Below are positions 17,521 to 27,400 of a stretch of DNA of 64,000 bases, piece by piece (the stretch's first letter is position 1; every line of letters begins with the position of its first letter). The position numbers were made by a program, and so were the translations under genes. The notes under the pieces were generated by a model. It saw only the letters and a program-made list of their open reading frames with translations, had not been told where the DNA came from and did no database searches. Source of the DNA: an uncultured Dehalococcoidia bacterium (GTDB taxonomy: Bacteria; Chloroflexota; Dehalococcoidia; Lucifugimonadales; CAJWUJ01); assembly GCA_913047625.1 (NCBI GenBank), contig CAJWUJ010000003.1, forward strand, positions 1 through 64,000, given 5' to 3'.

Positions 17521-18973
17521 TTCTTTGCCTTTTTGCTGAGGTTTTAATAGCTTGTGCACTCCCATTATTTGTACTTTGAATCTTGCGCACATCCGCTATT
17601 CTGGCCGATATTTCCTCTTCAGGAATGACTTCTTGCGAGACCATCCCTTCTTCTTTTTTACCCGAGTATTGTTCAATAACTTCCAAAAAATAACGCATTT
17701 GAGCAGTTGAATAAGTTCTCAGGACAAACACAGGTTTTTTTTGTGAACCCGCCTTTTGAAGTAAACTTGGCGTTTTCCTATAATAAGCTTTGGTAGTCAA
17801 AACAATATCACATTCCCCAAGATCATCAGTGACGGTCAATGGGAATTCCAGTTGATCCGCCAGCTGTAGGAGCTTGGTTCTGTCTATCCCAAGACAATAT
17901 ACTCTGTTCAGTGGTTTTGATTGGTGAAATTCGGAAGGTAGGCCTCCCGTCAAATCAGCATCAGTTATTTTTTGTCGGATTGTTCCGTTATATTCTTCCC
18001 ATCGGAACATCCTTAAAACCGCCTGACCACGTAAAGCGCAATCCACAGCTTCACTAACCTTTTGATGTATGGCAACTTCCTTCCAATTCTTTATCTCTAC
18101 TACTATTTCAAAAGTGGGTGGGAGTTTACGTTCGGGAACAGTTTTCTGAGTCTTTCTTCGTCTGGCTTCTTCATCACTGAGAATAACGTTCTGGATTCCC
18201 CCAACCAAATCTTGTAACGTTGGATTCATCATTAGATTAAGCAAGGTGTCTCCGTGTGCCGTTCCAATGAGCTGAACCCCTCTTTCCGCTATAGTCCTTG
18301 CGGCGGCTGCATCAAATTCGTTGCCTATTTCATCTATAATAATCACTTCTGGCATATGGTTTTCCACAGCTTCAATCATCACCGCGTGTTGCTGCTCAGG
18401 AGAAGACACTTGCATTCTTCGGGCTTTGCCTATGGAAACGTGAGGAATATCTCCGTCACCTCCAATCTCGTTCGACGTATCCACCACAACTACTCTCCTG
18501 GTTGCTTCATCGGATAATACCCTTGCAATTTCCCTTAGCATTGTTGTTTTTCCTACTCCTGGCTTCCCAAGCAGTAAAATGTTTTTTCCTGACAAGACCA
18601 AGTCCTCAACCATTTTAACTGCTCCTATCACAGCCCGACCCACTCTACAGGTCAAACCAATCACTTCCCCGCTACGGTTCTGTATGCATGAAATCCTATG
18701 CAGAGTTCTTTCTATACCAGCTCTTTTGTCTTTTCCAAACGAACCAATGCGAGCCAGGACGTAATCGATATCATGTTTACTAACCTCGTAAGAATCTAAA
18801 GGCACTACCGTATCTGTGAAGCGAGCTTCCGGGATTCTACCTACGTCCAGAACTATTTCAAGCAAGCCCTTAGGGTTTATTGCTGATTCTAATGGCAACC
18901 TGATACGAGGAGGAATCACATCGAGTAATAGCCCTATCTGATCCTGATCTTCTAAAATATGTTCGTCTATCAA
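17513..18973 (-). CDS. Ycf45/SpoIIIAA-like AAA+ ATPase
   Basis: A 486-residue ATPase related to the chloroplast Ycf45 protein and stage III sporulation protein AA, single-strand nucleic-acid-associated ATPases of unclear role. It has Walker A GKPGVGKTTMLREIA near residue 134, VVVDTSNEIGGDGD, Walker B VIIIDEIGNEFDAAA and GTAHGDTLLNL. The C-terminal 150 residues are an accessory region with a positively charged tail. The start is TTG at 18973. No sporulation genes accompany it, so a sporulation role is unlikely. It overlaps the crotonase gene and follows pdxT closely. Confidence 0.85.
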   Translation of the reverse strand: MIDEHILEDQDQIGLLLDVIPPRIRLPLESAINPKGLLEIVLDVGRIPEARFTDTVVPLDSYEVSKHDIDYVLARIGSFGKDKRAGIERTLHRISCIQNRSGEVIGLTCRVGRAVIGAVKMVEDLVLSGKNILLLGKPGVGKTTMLREIARVLSDEATRRVVVVDTSNEIGGDGDIPHVSIGKARRMQVSSPEQQHAVMIEAVENHMPEVIIIDEIGNEFDAAAARTIAERGVQLIGTAHGDTLLNLMMNPTLQDLVGGIQNVILSDEEARRRKTQKTVPERKLPPTFEIVVEIKNWKEVAIHQKVSEAVDCALRGQAVLRMFRWEEYNGTIRQKITDADLTGGLPSEFHQSKPLNRVYCLGIDRTKLLQLADQLEFPLTVTDDLGECDIVLTTKAYYRKTPSLLQKAGSQKKPVFVLRTYSTAQMRYFLEVIEQYSGKKEEGMVSQEVIPEEEISARIADVRKIQSTNNGSAQAIKTSAKRQRNV

Positions 18974-18997
18974 AGCAGTAGCTAAACCTCCCCAAGC

Positions 18998-19579
18998 TCA
19001 CTTTCTCTTGTGAATAAATTCTAGGAAGTATTTGTGCAACCGGTAATCTTTCGTAAGTTCTGGATGAAAAGATGTTGCGAGCAATGAATTCTGCTTCACT
19101 GCCACAATCGTACTGTCGTCTAAACGACCAAGCACTGTTACTGTTTTCTCCACATGATCAACTATTGGAGCCCTGATGAAAACTGCATGAAACTTTTCTT
19201 CACCAATCACAGGGATATCCAACGCTGCTTCAAAACTATCAACCTGTCTGCCAAAGGCGTTGCGGCTAACCTTGATATCCATCAAGCCTAAAGGTTCTGG
19301 TCGGCCATCGCTAACCCAAGTTGACAGCATAATCATGCCAGCGCATGTTCCCCAAACAGGCATACCTTCTTTAGCATACCTGACAAGTGATTCACGCATT
19401 TCATCCAAATCTAAGAGGCGGGCCATAGTTGTACTTTCCCCACCCGGAATAATCAATGCGTCTATTTGATCAAACTCTTTTGCGTGACGAACTTCTAGGG
19501 TATTAACTCCAAGCTGTTGCATTACACTAACGTGCTCAGCAAAGTCTCCTTGCAGAGCAAGAACACCAACACTAACCAA
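18998..19579 (-). CDS. pdxT: Pyridoxal 5'-phosphate synthase glutaminase subunit PdxT
   Basis: PdxT hydrolyses glutamine and channels ammonia to PdxS for PLP synthesis. The 193 residues show VGVLALQGDFAEH, PGGESTTM, the nucleophile Cys in WGTCAGMI and a C-terminal FHPEL with the catalytic His. The start is TTG at 19579, three bases after the pdxS stop. Together with pdxS it supplies the cofactor used by the aminotransferases, TrpB and other PLP enzymes in the window. Confidence 0.96.
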   Translation of the reverse strand: MVSVGVLALQGDFAEHVSVMQQLGVNTLEVRHAKEFDQIDALIIPGGESTTMARLLDLDEMRESLVRYAKEGMPVWGTCAGMIMLSTWVSDGRPEPLGLMDIKVSRNAFGRQVDSFEAALDIPVIGEEKFHAVFIRAPIVDHVEKTVTVLGRLDDSTIVAVKQNSLLATSFHPELTKDYRLHKYFLEFIHKRK

Positions 19580-19582
19580 AGC

Positions 19583-20467
19583 TTACCAACCCCTATAAGA
19601 AAGCAGTTCTTCCGGTTTTAGTCCTTTAAGGTCTAGCCCAGGCATAGCTTCTCCGAGACCTCGAGAAACTTCAGCCAAAACTTCAGGCTCATTAAAATGA
19701 GTTACCGCTCGAACCACCGCTTTTGCAACTGGTTCAGGATTACTGGCCTTAAAAATCCCGGATCCCACAAATACTCCATCAGAGCCAAGTTGCATCATCA
19801 AAGCTGCATCTGCTGGACCAGCGACGCCACCAGCTGCAAAATTAACAACAGGCAATCGCCCCAAGCTCTTCACTTCTCTCATCAATTCTATTGGAGCACC
19901 GATTGTTTTTGCCTCTGCCATCAGTTCGTCTTCAGACATATTTTGCAGTTTTCGGCAGTGACCCATCACAGTTCGCACATGACGAACTCCTTCAACAATA
20001 TTTCCTGAACCTGCCTCTCCCTTAGTTCGGATCATCGCTGCTCCCTCACCAATTCTTCTAAGCGCTTCTCCTAGATCTCTCGCGCCACAAACAAAAGGTA
20101 TGGTGAAATCATGCTTCCAGATGTGGTTAACTTCATCTGCGGGAGTTAATACTTCAGATTCATCTATATAATCCGCTTTCAATGCTTCTAAGATCTGTGC
20201 TTCTACGAAGTGTCCAATTCTGCATTTTGCCATAACCGGAATGGATACAGCCTCCATAATTTCAACAATTTTCGTAGGATCAGCCATCCGAGAAACTCCA
20301 CCAGCTGCTCTAATATCTGCAGGAACTCTTTCCAGTGCCATGACCGCACAAGCTCCTGCCTCTTCGGCTATCTTTGCCTGATCAGCAGTTACCACATCCA
20401 TAATCACACCACCCTTTAACATTTGGGCATGTCCTACTTTAACGGTCCATGTTCCTTTTTCCATCAT
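19583..20467 (-). CDS. pdxS: Pyridoxal 5'-phosphate synthase subunit PdxS
   Basis: PdxS builds PLP from ribose 5-phosphate, glyceraldehyde 3-phosphate and ammonia. The 294-residue TIM barrel shows [50 protein letters not shown] and [14 protein letters not shown], all standard. The ATG at 20467 follows GGAGGATCC. A near-consensus promoter lies about 60 bp upstream. pdxS-pdxT form a two-gene unit with 3 bp between them. Confidence 0.97.
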   Translation of the reverse strand: MMEKGTWTVKVGHAQMLKGGVIMDVVTADQAKIAEEAGACAVMALERVPADIRAAGGVSRMADPTKIVEIMEAVSIPVMAKCRIGHFVEAQILEALKADYIDESEVLTPADEVNHIWKHDFTIPFVCGARDLGEALRRIGEGAAMIRTKGEAGSGNIVEGVRHVRTVMGHCRKLQNMSEDELMAEAKTIGAPIELMREVKSLGRLPVVNFAAGGVAGPADAALMMQLGSDGVFVGSGIFKASNPEPVAKAVVRAVTHFNEPEVLAEVSRGLGEAMPGLDLKGLKPEELLSYRGW

Positions 20468-20529
20468 ATTTGGATCCTCCTAAATTTGTAGCCTAAATAA
20501 AGATCTCTATATCTGAGTCACCTTGGCGG

Positions 20530-20558
20530 ATTATACGTTATAAGAAAAAACCTATCAA
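20530..20558 (-). promoter_or_regulatory. Sigma70-type promoter for pdxS
   Basis: Reading the minus strand, TTGATA (20558-20553) is followed by a 17-bp spacer and a perfect TATAAT (20535-20530). The transcript would start about 55 nt upstream of the pdxS ATG, leaving room for the GGAGG ribosome site. It is back to back with a plus-strand promoter, with 19 bp between the two -35 boxes. Confidence 0.7.
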
Positions 20559-20568
20559 CGAGGTTTTT
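20546..20568. promoter_or_regulatory. 23-bp dyad between the divergent pdxS and trkH promoters (operator candidate)
   Basis: AAAAACCT-ATCAACG-AGGTTTTT is a perfect 8-bp inverted repeat with a 7-bp centre. It covers the pdxS -35 box and lies 9 bp before the -35 of the opposite promoter. The position is that of an operator able to control both units; the AT-rich arms and T-run also leave a weak bidirectional terminator possible. Confidence 0.45.
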
Positions 20569-20577
20569 ATGAATAAA

Positions 20578-20606
20578 TTGACAAACCAAAATTCCCCTCG
20601 TAGAAT
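20578..20606 (+). promoter_or_regulatory. Sigma70-type promoter upstream of trkH
   Basis: TTGACA (20578-20583), a 17-bp spacer and TAGAAT (20601-20606) match consensus in 11 of 12 positions. The next plus-strand gene is trkH at 20842, so the transcript would carry a leader of about 230 nt. Confidence 0.65.
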
Positions 20607-20841
20607 CCCCACGGCTGGAATGATCTCAATAAGTTGCGTCATTATATCAGTTAACGGAAAATTGTGTTATGAAATGCATAGGATAGTAAATTGGACAATC
20701 CATCCTAGGACGGATACCAGATCGAGCCTACCCACTCGAGCCACTAGCAAACAACCCTCGTTTCGATTCGAACATACAATGCCTCAAAGCCATGCAAACG
20801 GTTAAATACCAGTTGGCACTCGTCACTCACAGGATAAACGT
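20607..20841 (+). other. Long untranslated leader ahead of trkH
   Basis: This completes the only gene-free stretch above 300 bases (20468-20841). The part after the plus-strand promoter is about 230 nt and holds no convincing gene; a 78-codon frame across it has no family resemblance. Small elements seen are the 8-bp palindrome TCCTAGGA inside an ATCC...GGAT stem, and a repeated ATACCAG. I could not match it to the ydaO c-di-AMP riboswitch or any other consensus by eye. Confidence 0.35.
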
Positions 20842-22269
20842 GTGAACAAACCAGTTAAGTCTAAATCAACCGAGAAATCTCGCTTTATTTTTGAATCCCT
20901 AAGAAGTACACTTCCAGAATCCAGAGTGCCTTCGAGATTGTTCTCGTCCCCTTTTATCCTAATTTACGGCTTTGCAATTCTGGTAGCACTTGGTACGGCT
21001 CTTTTAACGCTGCCAATCTCCAACGCGTCGGGTTCCACTCCTTCTTGGATAACAGCCCTTTTTACGGCTATTTCTGCTGTAACAGTCACAGGATTAACTG
21101 TAGTTGACACTTCTGTACATTGGTCCTTCTTTGGTCAAACTGTGATTTTAGTCCTGATCTTCCTGGGAGGTCTTGGGTTTATAACCTTGGCTACGTTCTT
21201 GCTTGTAATGGTTGGCCAAAGGCTTTCTTTGGGCGGAAGACTTGCATTGAGTCAAACCCAGGGTCAATCCTCTATCGGACAAGTTGTGAACCTAACAAAG
21301 CTTATAGTGATTGTCGCAATTGTAGTCCAAATGCTTGGAGCGGTTAGCCTCTATTTTTCGCTCTCATCTGAGCTCGATATGGATGATGCTTTATGGCAAG
21401 CAATTTTCCAGAGTGTTTCAGCCTTTAACAATGCAGGCTTCTCCATTCTGCCTGATTCGGAGAGCCTAGCAATGTTTTCTGGTATGGTTTGGCCCATTGG
21501 TACCATGACACTACTAATTGTAATCGGTGGCTTAAGTTTCCCGGTATTGGCTGATGTTGTTAAAAGAAGGCGTTTCAGCCGTTTTTCGTTAGATACTCAA
21601 CTCGTTCTGCTTTTTAGTGTTCTGTTTTGGATCCTAGGGGCACTGGTCTTTTTTGTTTTAGAGGTGAACAACCCCAAAACCATAGGTCAGTTTAGTTTTT
21701 GGCATCAGGTACTCGACTCAATATTTCAATCTGTAAGCGGGAGAACCGCCGGATTCACAACTGTCAATTTCAGTGATACTGAATCTGGCACTAATTTCTT
21801 TTATATCGCTCTCATGTTTATCGGAGGAGCTTCTGCATCTACAGCTGCAGGCATTAAGGTGAATACCGTCGCACTGATTATGGTAGCTGTATTTGCTGCT
21901 GTTAGGGGAAGATCGCGTCCCACTGCTTTCCGGAAAGAACTGTCGTCGCCTCAGGTGTATCGTGCATTAGCTATTGCAGCGCTTGCTGTTATATCTATTT
22001 TTGTTATCGGATTTGCAGTAACCTTAATAAATCAGCAGCAAAACCCGGAAATTCCCTTTTTGGATCTCATTTTTGAGACTGTTTCCGCATTTAGTGCAAA
22101 CGGAACTTCGACCGGCGTCAGTGCGCAAGTTACCGATATGACTAAATTGCTTTTAGGTGCGACAATGTTCTTTGGGCGACTCGGACCTTTAACCTTCGCT
22201 TTAGCCCTAGCACAAAGACAAGCAGAACCAAACATCCGTTGGGCAAAAGAAGAAGTACGATTAGGATAA
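20842..22269 (+). CDS. trkH: Potassium uptake channel subunit TrkH/KtrB
   Basis: Membrane subunit of a Trk/Ktr K+ uptake system. The 475 residues form four M1-P-M2 repeats; the filter loops read TVTGLTV, FNNAGFSI, GRTAGFTTV and ANGTSTGV, each with the selectivity Gly. The first 35 residues are a cytoplasmic tail. The start is GTG at 20842 after ACAGGA. It is followed 12 bp later by its regulatory partner trkA, and preceded by a long leader with its own promoter. Confidence 0.93.
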   Translation: MNKPVKSKSTEKSRFIFESLRSTLPESRVPSRLFSSPFILIYGFAILVALGTALLTLPISNASGSTPSWITALFTAISAVTVTGLTVVDTSVHWSFFGQTVILVLIFLGGLGFITLATFLLVMVGQRLSLGGRLALSQTQGQSSIGQVVNLTKLIVIVAIVVQMLGAVSLYFSLSSELDMDDALWQAIFQSVSAFNNAGFSILPDSESLAMFSGMVWPIGTMTLLIVIGGLSFPVLADVVKRRRFSRFSLDTQLVLLFSVLFWILGALVFFVLEVNNPKTIGQFSFWHQVLDSIFQSVSGRTAGFTTVNFSDTESGTNFFYIALMFIGGASASTAAGIKVNTVALIMVAVFAAVRGRSRPTAFRKELSSPQVYRALAIAALAVISIFVIGFAVTLINQQQNPEIPFLDLIFETVSAFSANGTSTGVSAQVTDMTKLLLGATMFFGRLGPLTFALALAQRQAEPNIRWAKEEVRLG

Positions 22270-22281
22270 AGGAGGAATAGT

Positions 22282-22992
22282 ATGGCAAAACAAGTAGCTG
22301 TAATTGGTCTGGGGCGATTTGGCAGCACTGTTGCTAGAGAACTTCAAAACAGTGGTCACGATGTTGTGGCAATTGATAAAGATGCTTCAATAATAAACGA
22401 GGCCAGTCAGTTTTTTAGGTATAGCGCAATAACAGACTCTACTCACAGGCAAAGCCTTACTAAGCTAGGCATACCTAATGACGTCCCCACAGTTGTGGTA
22501 GCCATTGGTACAGATGTACAAGCTAGCCTTCTTACTACAATCCTTCTTAAAGAAATGGGCGTGCCGTTGATAATTGCTCGGGCCAATGATCAATTACACG
22601 AAGATGCCCTGATGCGGCTAGGTGCTGACAGGGTAGTGAACCCCGAAAACGAAACGGCTTTAAAATTAGCCCATGACATCTTCCATACTGAAATTGTGTC
22701 ATATATGGACTTGATAAGCACAGGAAGTAAAGATTACGGCATAAGCAAAATAACTCCTCCGGAGAACTTTTTCGGCAAAACCCTAAAAGAGGTTGGCTTA
22801 CCAACATACAGTCGGGAGGTAAAAAATAAGAAAGATAAAGGAAATGGTAACGACGTTATCGTTTTAACTATCGTACGGGGTTTGGAACTAGTACTAATTC
22901 CTTCAGGGGATGAAGTGATCCTGAGGGGTGACCTGCTGGTCATTGCGGGAGATCCTGATACTCTAGAAAAAGCTATCCCTCGTAGCACTTAA
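22282..22992 (+). CDS. trkA: TrkA/KtrA potassium uptake regulatory protein
   Basis: Cytoplasmic RCK protein that gates the TrkH pore. The 236 residues contain the Rossmann motif VIGLGRFGSTVA with a downstream VVAIDKD, and a C-terminal RCK_C domain from about residue 150 carrying an insertion of Lys/Asn-rich sequence. One RCK unit, as in KtrA, not the double unit of E. coli TrkA. The ATG at 22282 follows AAAGGAGGA. Confidence 0.93.
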   Translation: MAKQVAVIGLGRFGSTVARELQNSGHDVVAIDKDASIINEASQFFRYSAITDSTHRQSLTKLGIPNDVPTVVVAIGTDVQASLLTTILLKEMGVPLIIARANDQLHEDALMRLGADRVVNPENETALKLAHDIFHTEIVSYMDLISTGSKDYGISKITPPENFFGKTLKEVGLPTYSREVKNKKDKGNGNDVIVLTIVRGLELVLIPSGDEVILRGDLLVIAGDPDTLEKAIPRST

Positions 22993-23000
22993 ATGCCTAT

Positions 23001-23852
23001 ATGGACCAGAATATAACTATGAACGAACTCTTAGCATACTTAGGACCTCGGGGAACTTATACGGAGCAAGCAGCTCTGAATTATTCGTCATCTGCTACTT
23101 TAAAACCGTTTCCTAGTATTTCTGAAGTTGTGAGAACAGTTGCTTCACATGAGGCTGCTGAGGGTATAATCCCAATTGAAAACAGCTTATTCGGTTCGGT
23201 AACTGAAACTTTAGATCTACTTATTAGAGAGCCCAAGCTAGCAATAAGAAATGAGATTGTTATCGCTATCCAGCACTGCCTGATTGTGTCTTCAAGTCAT
23301 AAAGAACAGGAAATTCACAGGATCTATTCGCACCCCCAAGCCTTGGGTCAATGCAGTGACTTCTTGAAAAACAATTTCCCAGAAGCACAGCTGATTGCCA
23401 CATTGAGCACTTCTGCTGCAGTCGAACAAGTGATGACGCAGGATGGTGATAGTGCGGCGATAGGCCCTGAAAGAGCAGCCTTGATAAATGGCGCTACAGT
23501 AGTTAAGAAAGGAATTCAGAACAATCCCTACAACGTTACTCGGTTCATAGTGATAGCGGATAGTGATCATCCACCAACTGGCAACGACAAAACATCTATT
23601 TGTTTTTCATTTGCAGAAGATAAGCCAGGTTTATTAAATACCGTTCTCCTGGCTATAGCAGCAAAGGGAGTGAACCTCTCTAAAATTGAGTCCAGGCCTA
23701 CTGGAAAAATTTTGGGGGAATATTACTTTCTCATTGACCTGAATGGTCACCGTCAAGAAGCAAACGTCGCTAAAATCATAGCGGAAATAACCCCTGCTAC
23801 TTCATTGCTGAGAATTTTCGGCTCCTATCCGGCAACTGAGATAAAGCGTTAA
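23001..23852 (+). CDS. pheA: Prephenate dehydratase with ACT domain
   Basis: It converts prephenate to phenylpyruvate in phenylalanine synthesis. The 283 residues hold AYLGPRGTYTEQAAL, IPIENSLFGSV, the catalytic NVTRFIVI, and an ACT domain with ESRPTG, the phenylalanine-binding motif that implies feedback inhibition. There is no fused chorismate mutase. A second ATG at 23019 is possible. The 3' end overlaps the convergent YtxH gene by 4 bp. Confidence 0.96.
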   Translation: MDQNITMNELLAYLGPRGTYTEQAALNYSSSATLKPFPSISEVVRTVASHEAAEGIIPIENSLFGSVTETLDLLIREPKLAIRNEIVIAIQHCLIVSSSHKEQEIHRIYSHPQALGQCSDFLKNNFPEAQLIATLSTSAAVEQVMTQDGDSAAIGPERAALINGATVVKKGIQNNPYNVTRFIVIADSDHPPTGNDKTSICFSFAEDKPGLLNTVLLAIAAKGVNLSKIESRPTGKILGEYYFLIDLNGHRQEANVAKIIAEITPATSLLRIFGSYPATEIKR

Positions 23853-24088
23853 AAACTCTTGGTTTCTTGAGGATCACTTTCATCCTCCATGGGGTTGCTG
23901 GGCCTAAAGCCTTTCCGCTTGTCATCGATTCGATCCCATGCCTCTTCCGCCAAGTTTTCAGCTATATCAATCCAATTTCTGCTACGCTCTTTCAAGTCAG
24001 ATCTTGTTTCCTGGCCTGATTTTGGTGCAATAAGGATACCTGCTATCAACCCGAGCGCCAGACCTGCAAAAAACCCTGGTTTACTCAT
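23849..24088 (-). CDS. YtxH-domain protein
   Basis: A 79-residue protein with a glycine-rich N-terminal membrane segment (FFAGLALGLIAGILIAP) followed by KSGQETR and a charged amphipathic helix, the YtxH layout. Such proteins are short stress- or envelope-associated membrane anchors of unknown biochemical role. It overlaps the upstream DUF948-like gene by 8 bp, a common pairing. Confidence 0.8.
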   Translation of the reverse strand: MSKPGFFAGLALGLIAGILIAPKSGQETRSDLKERSRNWIDIAENLAEEAWDRIDDKRKGFRPSNPMEDESDPQETKSF

Positions 24089-24368
24089 CAGTTTGATCTC
24101 CTTTTTTCCTAAAATAATGAAAGCCGGTGAAAAATTTTATAACCCTTGCTGTTCCATCAACCCAACCTGATGACTTATCTCCCGGGTTCTTGACCGAGCT
24201 AAGCAGCGTTCCACTCAACTCCTCTGCATTCTTGCTCGTCTTGCTGGCTAAGTCTAGAATTTTTGAGATTTTCCTATACAGAGATAAAAACACCCATATG
24301 ACTAATCCCGCCAGTAAAATACCAGCAACTATTAAGATTATTAGTAAGATCTCTAATACTTGTTCCAT
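24081..24368 (-). CDS. Small membrane protein, DUF948-like
   Basis: A 95-residue protein with one N-terminal transmembrane helix (about residues 5-30, rich in Leu and Ile) and a short soluble tail with a helical LDLASKTSKNAEELS stretch, which resembles DUF948. It is translationally coupled to the YtxH gene. GAGGAAC precedes the ATG. Function is unknown. Confidence 0.7.
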   Translation of the reverse strand: MEQVLEILLIILIVAGILLAGLVIWVFLSLYRKISKILDLASKTSKNAEELSGTLLSSVKNPGDKSSGWVDGTARVIKFFTGFHYFRKKGDQTDE

Positions 24369-24477
24369 CCAGCTTAGTTCCTCATAACCTTACGGTCAGT
24401 TTTATGAAGGTGCCAATAGTAGCATACGGTTCTTTCAAACACAAATTAGATCATGCAGAATTATAGTTCAAAGGTTC

Positions 24478-27400
24478 TTACCTTATAGTCCTATATATTT
24501 TTACTTCTTGGTTTGAATAAACCAATTGAGCCCAATCGTGATTACCAGAGTCGAACTTATTTAATCCGTCTGCATCGTAATATAGTCGCTCAAGGTGGCC
24601 AATGTATATAAAGTCCACGTCATACTTTTTGATCAGATTCAATGCCATATCCGAATCAGTCGTAGAGTAAATAAAATCAACTTGGCGCTGTCTTCGATCC
24701 ACTAAATTAGCATCTTGGCCTCTTTGTTGCTTCTGGTGCCATATCCACCCTATGACTGTTGGTAAACCTGTGTATACAGAAACCCTAGAACCCCATCTGT
24801 ACTGGTGAGGAAGGGCTGCCTCAAGGATTACCGGTGAGCCTTCCACGTTACTTCTCAGCCACTTAATCGCTTCCATATCCCACTTCAATGCAATTGGTTC
24901 TTGCTCTCCGCTATATACAGCGTTTTCGGTATAGGCTTCGCCATTCAATGTTGGAGGAAGAACCTGAAATCTATCTTGAAGTCTCGACCGTGTCCCTAGA
25001 GCCGGAAAGATTAGCCCAGCAACCAAGGTTAAAGATATGATTATGACCCACGAACTCCCAAGGATTTTTCTTTTTACAAACCGTCTGTGGAACCCTGCAG
25101 CAAAAAAATACCAGCTTATAAAGCCTGCGGCAATAGCGTATAAAATCCATGCCTGCAGGTAGAGCTTAAAGACGGTATTCATCCGTTCTATATCTCCTGC
25201 TACAGTAATAAGCTCAGGGACAATCCCAATGCCCATTGCCGTTATCAACAAAACCAAGATGGTTGCCTCTGAAGTTATTCTGTAGGCGTCTTTTTTAATC
25301 ACACCAATTAAGGCGATAACAGCTATAGAAATGACGGCTGTTAATAGCCCAGCCATTAAATATCCAGCAACCCAGGCAATTAGCACTATGCAACCAATTG
25401 CTGTGCAGATGATTACCTTTTTTCTTTGCCAAAATGTTTTCTCTAATAATCTTTTTGGGGAAAAGCAAGGTTGACCAATGTCAGGGCGAGTTCCTGATAA
25501 TGAAAGAGCTATGAAGGTAACGCCTAAGATGACAAAAGGAAGGTGAATCAACAAGTAGTCAGCCAGCTGAGTTTGATGGGAACTAAAGATTATACCCAAA
25601 GGATAGGGATCATAACTAGAATGAAAAGGCAAATAGGCAAACCAAGCTAGTCCAACTACGGCAGTTGATAAAACAATCCATTTTTGCAGCCATGAGGTTC
25701 CCTCGCTCCTGTAGTTATTGTAGGTGAAAACCCCCATACCCAGGATTGTAATAAAAGTGAAAACTGGCAAATCCCATGTATTAATCGCTGCTTGAGCTCC
25801 AAGTGCTAAGGATAAGCATAAAATATGTGTGATTAAGACAGGTTTCCCTGATTGTCTCAAAAACACTAGGCTAATAACCATAAACACAGTCAGCAAATAG
25901 AACGGCATCGCAATAAGATGGGCATGCAAGTCACCAAATAAAAAGGTCCAGTACGGAAACTCTGTGATACTCGCAATTCCTGGGATAATTCTACTACTCG
26001 CCCAAAAGTCAAAAGCTGGAAACGAGCCTTGCTCTGCGATCACATCCCTTGCGGATGCCAATAATTGCCTAGCTCCTCCCTGATTTCCCAGTCCAAAGGT
26101 AAGAAAAGCTGCGATAAGTCCTGCTGCATACGGTCCGATTGTATTACTCTTTGGAAATCTTTTTCTTCTTACGATTTCAGCTAAGTTATAAACAACAGAG
26201 AACGCAGCTAAAACAGACATACTGAACAGAAGTGGCAATGCTAGATTGTATGCTGTACTTGGCAGAATACCAGTCATTTTTACCAGCACAGCGACCAGAA
26301 AATGTCCAAAGTAGTAATAGTTAATGTATCCTCCGGAAAACCATGGGTCATAGGGAGGCATTGCTTCTGATTTTATGATTGCAGTAAGGTACGCCAAATC
26401 CATAGGTTTTTCACCACCCCTAAAGGGATGCCACAAATCTGGATTAGCCATACGGAGACCTAGGAAGACAACAAAAGCGCCTAAAAACAGCAGTTCTACA
26501 AAAGTTATGTGCTTCCATTTTGATCTAACAATTTCACTAAACCTTTTTTTCTGTCTCAAAACCAACAGTATTGAAACAATACAGAGGAGCACCACAATCG
26601 CTGTGATAGATAATCTGTTAAATGGGAGTATGCTGAGGCTAGCGCATATCCAGAGCACGTATCCAACTAATAGCAATCCCAATGATCCAGACAAACCGAT
26701 CCCGTAGTCAGGCAAGTCTCTAAAAAGATAACAGGCAACAGGAAATGCCCCAATTATTAGAATTTGGAATAGCAGGAGCCACAGGAAAACACTGGTTACT
26801 TCATTATCTTTATTTGATCCAAATATATTTTCCCATGTACCGCTTTGGCGATAATTCGTTAACTGTTCATCATCTATAAGTAAATGTGTGGATTCTTCTG
26901 AAACAAATGAGATTTTCCCGAAGATTTGTTCGGCGCTCATGTATTCTTCGTTACTAAACAACAAAACTAGCGGGTGGTCATAATTTATGACGTTCTCGTC
27001 CGCGTAACCCAAATTTACTTCATATTTATTCTCAGTATGATTGTTCCCATAAGGAGTATTTAATCCTGCCTCAGAAAAAGTGTCATTAGTAATGGCAATA
27101 TCCATTATTTTCGGGTAAGAGCTAAAGGATTTCATGAGCTTATAGCCAAGTTGTCCATCCATCAGCAAATAATAGTAATTACTGGTTAACGGATATTTGT
27201 CCTGGGCCTTTCGGATACTTCCATAGGTTCTATTGCTATAAAAGACTACGTACTGAGCTTGTGACAGGTTTGTAGAAAGTCTTTGCGCTTTTTCAATGGA
27301 ATCATGCTCGTAAGCAGGAAATTGACGAACGTCATATTTCCCGAGATCAGGAATACCTTCGTCCCAATGATTATCGGTGATAATTACCGTGCTACTAGAA

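Noticed and set aside
20755-20785. tRNA-like GATTCGAAC near 20.77 kb
   Set aside because: The flanking bases do not form T-arm or acceptor stems on either strand, so no tRNA is called.
20569-20805. 78-codon frame between pdxS and trkH
   Set aside because: It overlaps the trkH promoter and leader, has no ribosome site fitting its ATG, and its composition matches no known family.
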